Shown here: in pieces, positions 4,749 to 7,385 of the stretch | Position numbering within the stretch: position 1 is the first letter of the stretch | How the letters are laid out: the number at the start of each line of letters is the position of its first letter | Assembly: GCA_021807065.1 (NCBI GenBank) | Contig: JAKAPO010000118.1 | Span: 1 to 7,385, forward strand | Length of the DNA: 7,385 nucleotides | Direction: 5' to 3' | DNA from: a bacterium | GTDB taxonomy: Bacteria; Vulcanimicrobiota; Vulcanimicrobiia; Vulcanimicrobiales; Vulcanimicrobiaceae | Notes under the pieces: model-generated | What the model saw: the letters and a program-made list of their open reading frames with translations, nothing else | Told to the model about the DNA's origin: nothing | The model's database searches: none | Position numbers and translations under genes: made by a program

Positions 4749-5891
4749 TTAGTGCTCGTAGATCCACACGACGACGGCACGCTGCACGAGCGCGCGTTCG
4801 ATGGGGCGAAGCCGCTCGTAGGCGTGCGTTGCGTCCTCGCTTGGCTCGAGTTGCAGCGGTACGCGCATCACCACCGGTCCTCGATCTGCATCCGCCGTGA
4901 CGTGATGCACGGTCGCACCGGTCCAGCCCACGCCGGCCGCAACTGCGTCGCGCACCGCATGTTTGCCGCGAAACACTGGGATGACGCTGCCGTCGGGCAT
5001 GCCGACGTCATTGCGCACCGGATCGAGCGGCAGGAAGGCCGGATGCAGATTGAGGATCTCCGGAAAACTCTGCACGAAAGCAGCATCGAGCACGTGCATC
5101 CATCCCAATAGTAAGACGAGCCTCGGCTCCAATCGCGAAATCGCCGCAAGCAATCGCGCATCGTACTGCTCGCGCGACTCGCCATTGCGATCCCATGGCA
5201 GCGCAGCGCATGCCACGCCGGCGTCTTTCGCAACGGAGATCACGCCGGCGCTCGCGCGATTCGTTACAACCGCTGCGATGTCGAGCGGCATCCATCCCTC
5301 CGTCACGCGTTTGGCGAGCGCAGCAAATGTTGTCCCGGCACCCGACGCCATAACGACCGCACGAATTCTCTCTTGCCGCCACGCCGCGCGGTCGAATTGT
5401 TCGGCGACCCGTGCACCCGAATGTTGCATGTAATAGGCGACGAGCTTCGCCTCGCCGACCGCCGGAATCAGCGCCGTCGCATACGAACGGCGCCGTAGGC
5501 CACAGAGCGCAAGCCTAAGCAGCGCCGGACCAAGACCGTTACCGCGCTCCTGGGGCGCAACTCCAAAGGGTCCGAAAATTCCGACGCCCGGCTGCGAGCC
5601 CATCTTGCGCAGCCAGCGGTAGTGTAATCCGCGGGGATCGTAGGTCGAAAATCCGACCGGTGCGCCGTCCCGCCGGACGATGACGTTCGCGCCTTTGAAC
5701 GCCTCGCCGCTCCATGCGCCCCCGAACGTGAGGTCGATCCACGCAAGGGTTCGATCGTCCGCGCCATCGCGTTCTTCGACGCTGAGGCCGTGGCTCTCCA
5801 GCCGCGCGATCGCATTGCTGCGCTCTGATTCGCCGAATCCTTCACTTAAATCGACCGCAAGGTTTTGTAGACTTCGCGCGCTTGGATCCAT
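4749..5891 (-). CDS. purN: GNAT acetyltransferase domain fused to phosphoribosylglycinamide formyltransferase (PurN)
   Basis: A 380-residue two-domain protein. Residues 1 to about 170 form a GNAT domain: GFSTYDPRG (80-88), then the acetyl-CoA loop GVAPQERGNGLGPALL (110-125, Q/RxxGxG form) and YYMQHSGARV (153-162). Residues 176-380 form a PurN-type formyltransferase, which transfers formyl from 10-formyl-tetrahydrofolate to GAR in step 3 of purine synthesis. It shows ASGAGTTF (182-189, the SGxGSN phosphate loop), VVTNRASAGVISVAKDAGV (208-226), ILNLHPAFLP (279-288) with N281 and H283, and GATVHHVTADADRGPV (325-340) with D336, matching the E. coli N106/H108/D144 triad. About 17 extra residues lie between HPAFLP and FRG (289-306). 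A standalone PurN is about 200 residues, so the GNAT half is additional; its substrate is unknown. The start is the ATG at 5889-5891, sharing one base with the purM stop (TGATG), which implies translational coupling. A TTG one codon upstream is also open. Confidence 0.87.
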   Translation of the reverse strand: MDPSARSLQNLAVDLSEGFGESERSNAIARLESHGLSVEERDGADDRTLAWIDLTFGGAWSGEAFKGANVIVRRDGAPVGFSTYDPRGLHYRWLRKMGSQPGVGIFGPFGVAPQERGNGLGPALLRLALCGLRRRSYATALIPAVGEAKLVAYYMQHSGARVAEQFDRAAWRQERIRAVVMASGAGTTFAALAKRVTEGWMPLDIAAVVTNRASAGVISVAKDAGVACAALPWDRNGESREQYDARLLAAISRLEPRLVLLLGWMHVLDAAFVQSFPEILNLHPAFLPLDPVRNDVGMPDGSVIPVFRGKHAVRDAVAAGVGWTGATVHHVTADADRGPVVMRVPLQLEPSEDATHAYERLRPIERALVQRAVVVWIYEH

Positions 5892-6913
5892 CAAGCCTCG
5901 CGCGCGGGATGCACGATGACCGCGGGTTCTCCCTCTTGCCGCGTCTCGATCCAGCCGACGATCGCCGCACGCGGCACCGCCGCGACGGCTTTCAATGCAT
6001 CGTCCAAAGGAACGACCGCCGTGTAGCCGATGCCCATGTTAAGCGTGCGATAGCGCTCCTCGTGCGTTAGATTTCCACGCCGAACCAAATCGCGTTGTAT
6101 CGCGGGGATTTCCCAACGCGCTTGCTCGAAGACGGCCTTCGCATTCGGCGGCAACGTGCGCGGTACGTTCTCCAACAACCCGCCGCCGGTAACGTGCGCC
6201 ATCGCTTTCACCGTCGCGACCTTGCGAACGGCACGCACCGCTTCGTAATACGACGGATGCTCCGTAAGCAACGCATCCGAATACGTGCCGCCGTAGCCAA
6301 ACGGCTTTTCCCAATCCTCCTGCGGAATCAGGGAGCGCGCCAGCGAGTAACCGTTGGTATGCAGACCGATTGCCGGAAACGCGAGGATCGCATCGCCGGC
6401 CATCACGCTGGCAATATCGGGTAAATCAGCAACGTCGACGATGCCGACGATCGTCCCGGCAAGATCGAAGTGCCCCGGAGCGTAAAGACCCGGCATCTCC
6501 GCAGTCTCGCCACCAAGCAGCGCGCAGTTGTGCGCTCGGCACGCGCGCGCGCAACCACCGACGATCGCCGCCGTAATATCGGGATCGAGTCTCCCGACCG
6601 CAAGATAATCGAGGAAGAACAACGGCGTTGCGTTGTGCACCAGGATGTCGTTGACGCAGTGATTGACGAGGTCCGCGCCGATACCGTCGTAGCGATGCAT
6701 CGCTGCGGCGATGAGGATCTTCGTCCCAACGCCGTCGGTCGACGCCACGAGCGCTCGCCGCTCGTCGCCTGGGAGGCGAAAGAGCCCGCCGAAACCGCCG
6801 ATTGCATCGAGCTGCGACGAATGTCGCCACTCTGCGAGCAACGCCTTGTAGCGTGCGACGGCCGCCTGACCGGCCGCGATGTCCACGCCCGCGCGGGCAT
6901 AGGCGTCGCTCAC
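5891..6913 (-). CDS. purM: Phosphoribosylformylglycinamidine cyclo-ligase (AIR synthetase)
   Basis: ATP-dependent ring closure of FGAM to AIR, step 5 of de novo purine synthesis. With the GTG start at 6911-6913 it has 340 residues, the usual PurM length, and begins SDAYARAGVDIAAG like family members. Conserved blocks in order are STDGVGTKILIA (58-69), NHCVNDILVHNATPLFFLDY (84-103), LLGGETAEMPGLY (132-144), FDLAGTIVG (149-157), LHTNGYSLAR (184-193), HVTGGGLLENVPR (240-252) and NMGIGY (292-297). The frame stays open upstream to 7150. An ATG at 6965-6967 would give 358 residues but adds an unfamiliar MVFLSKGEEKANYG segment and overlaps the pepA start on the other strand. GGGAA lies about 10 nt before the GTG, only a modest ribosome site, so the start is the least certain point. 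The stop overlaps the purN start by one base. The upstream neighbour is divergent pepA. Confidence 0.92.
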   Translation of the reverse strand: MSDAYARAGVDIAAGQAAVARYKALLAEWRHSSQLDAIGGFGGLFRLPGDERRALVASTDGVGTKILIAAAMHRYDGIGADLVNHCVNDILVHNATPLFFLDYLAVGRLDPDITAAIVGGCARACRAHNCALLGGETAEMPGLYAPGHFDLAGTIVGIVDVADLPDIASVMAGDAILAFPAIGLHTNGYSLARSLIPQEDWEKPFGYGGTYSDALLTEHPSYYEAVRAVRKVATVKAMAHVTGGGLLENVPRTLPPNAKAVFEQARWEIPAIQRDLVRRGNLTHEERYRTLNMGIGYTAVVPLDDALKAVAAVPRAAIVGWIETRQEGEPAVIVHPAREA

Positions 6914-6965
6914 GTTGAAAAGGTTCCCATAATTCGCCTTCTCTTCACCTTTAGAAAGGAAGACC
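6914..6965. promoter_or_regulatory. Short divergent intergenic region between purM and pepA
   Basis: If purM starts at the GTG, only 52 bp separate the two divergent genes, so both promoters must sit here or inside the opposite gene. On the plus strand CATAAT (6928-6933) is a good -10 match and would start transcription near 6940, 26 nt before the pepA ATG, but no convincing -35 lies 17 bp upstream. AAAGGA (6955-6960) is the pepA ribosome site. On the minus strand I found no pair of hexamers at proper spacing for purM. Confidence 0.35.
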
Positions 6966-7385
6966 ATGCAACTTCGCATCGCCGGTGATGCGCCGAAGGA
7001 CGCGCGCGTCGGTGCGCTCGTCGTTCCCATCTTCTCCGACGCGCATCTGGAAGGCGCAGCAGCCGACGCCGACGCCGCCGTGAACGGCGCGCTTGCTGAC
7101 GCGATCGCGACCGGTGAAGCCAAGGGCAAGTTCTGCGAGGCGACGCTCATCCACGCGAAGGACCGGCTATTCCGCCGGCTTCTGGCGGTGGGACTTGGAG
7201 AGCGCGCCGAATTCGAGCCATTTTTGCTTGCTCGCTACGCAGCCACCGCGGTGCGCGTCCTGGGGCGAAAGGGCGTCGATACCATTGCGTTCTCGTTGCC
7301 CCAGGAGAGCGCGGGTCAGACGAGAGCGTGTGCGGCCGCGGTTGCCGAAGGCGCCATTACCGGCAACTTCGAGATCACGCTCTAC
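6966..7385 (+). CDS. pepA: Leucyl aminopeptidase (M17 family), N-terminal part, runs off the window
   Basis: 140 codons are present from the ATG at 6966-6968 with no stop before the right edge. The sequence MQLRIAGDAPKDARVGALVV, then LAVGLGERAEF (74-84), ARYAATAVRVLGRKGV (89-104) and AVAEGAITGNFEITLY (125-140) matches the N-terminal domain of M17 cytosol aminopeptidases. This domain builds the hexamer and precedes the catalytic domain, whose two-metal site lies outside the window. Full-length family members are about 480-500 residues, so roughly a quarter is seen. AAAGGA at 6955-6960 lies 5 nt before the ATG. It is divergent from purM. The enzyme removes N-terminal residues from peptides in the cytosol, and PepA homologues in enteric bacteria also bind DNA; nothing here tests that. 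Activity and metal ligands cannot be judged from this fragment. Confidence 0.82.
   Translation, partial: MQLRIAGDAPKDARVGALVVPIFSDAHLEGAAADADAAVNGALADAIATGEAKGKFCEATLIHAKDRLFRRLLAVGLGERAEFEPFLLARYAATAVRVLGRKGVDTIAFSLPQESAGQTRACAAAVAEGAITGNFEITLY

Noticed and set aside
4568..4780. 70-residue Arg/Ser-rich minus-strand frame across the purN 3' end
   Set aside because: Composition is typical of a shadow frame, it starts inside purN, and it competes with the more protein-like 61-residue frame.
5892..5894. TTG start for the GNAT-PurN protein one codon before the ATG
   Set aside because: The ATG in the TGATG overlap with purM is the more usual start and fits translational coupling.
6914..7150. N-terminal extension of purM to 7150
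   Set aside because: The extra Ala/Ser-rich part is antisense to pepA, and standard PurM begins near SDAYARAGVDI. The ATG at 6967 remains a minor possibility.

Overview
This is a GC-rich bacterial chromosomal window with tightly packed, overlapping genes. The core is a three-gene methionine operon, with purine and peptidase genes on the right and a decayed acetyltransferase on the left. Nothing in the window fixes the taxonomy. The short forms of Hom and MetX, the GNAT-PurN fusion and the apparently leaderless promoter suggest a poorly cultured GC-rich phylum, for example something like Candidatus Eremiobacterota (WPS-2). That is a guess from style, not a measurement.

Left end (1-1012). A fragment of a two-domain GNAT acetyltransferase enters from the left. 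Its N-terminal part (frame 2) and extreme C-terminal part (frame 3) are joined with most of the protein missing, so it is a deletion pseudogene. Convergent to it lies an intact DUF4336 protein (metallo-beta-lactamase-like fold) on the minus strand.

Control region (1013-1227). This is the most interesting part of the window. A TTGACA / TAGGGT promoter points right, with its predicted start at or next to an ATG at 1050. That ATG opens a 28-codon leader peptide with seven Met and three Cys codons, ten of them within codons 1-17. The leader is followed by a strong intrinsic terminator 35 nt before hom. Two alternative RNA hairpins, mutually exclusive with each other and partly with the terminator, can be drawn by hand. 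Together they look like a ribosome-mediated transcription attenuator that senses charged tRNA-Met (and perhaps tRNA-Cys).

Methionine operon (1228-4573, plus). hom (homoserine dehydrogenase without an ACT domain), metY (O-acetylhomoserine sulfhydrylase) and metX (homoserine O-acyltransferase) overlap by 4 nt at each junction (ATGA, GTGA). They cover aspartate semialdehyde to homoserine, to O-acylhomoserine, to homocysteine by direct sulfhydrylation. A leader that reads methionine supply fits these targets.

Right half (4510-7385). On the minus strand purM, then a GNAT-purN fusion, then a possible 61-residue gene run back toward metX. The last overlaps the metX 3' end by 64 bp. purM and purN carry out steps 5 and 3 of de novo purine synthesis. 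Divergent from purM, the N-terminal part of an M17 leucyl aminopeptidase leaves the window on the right. I saw no RNA genes, insertion sequences or CRISPR arrays.
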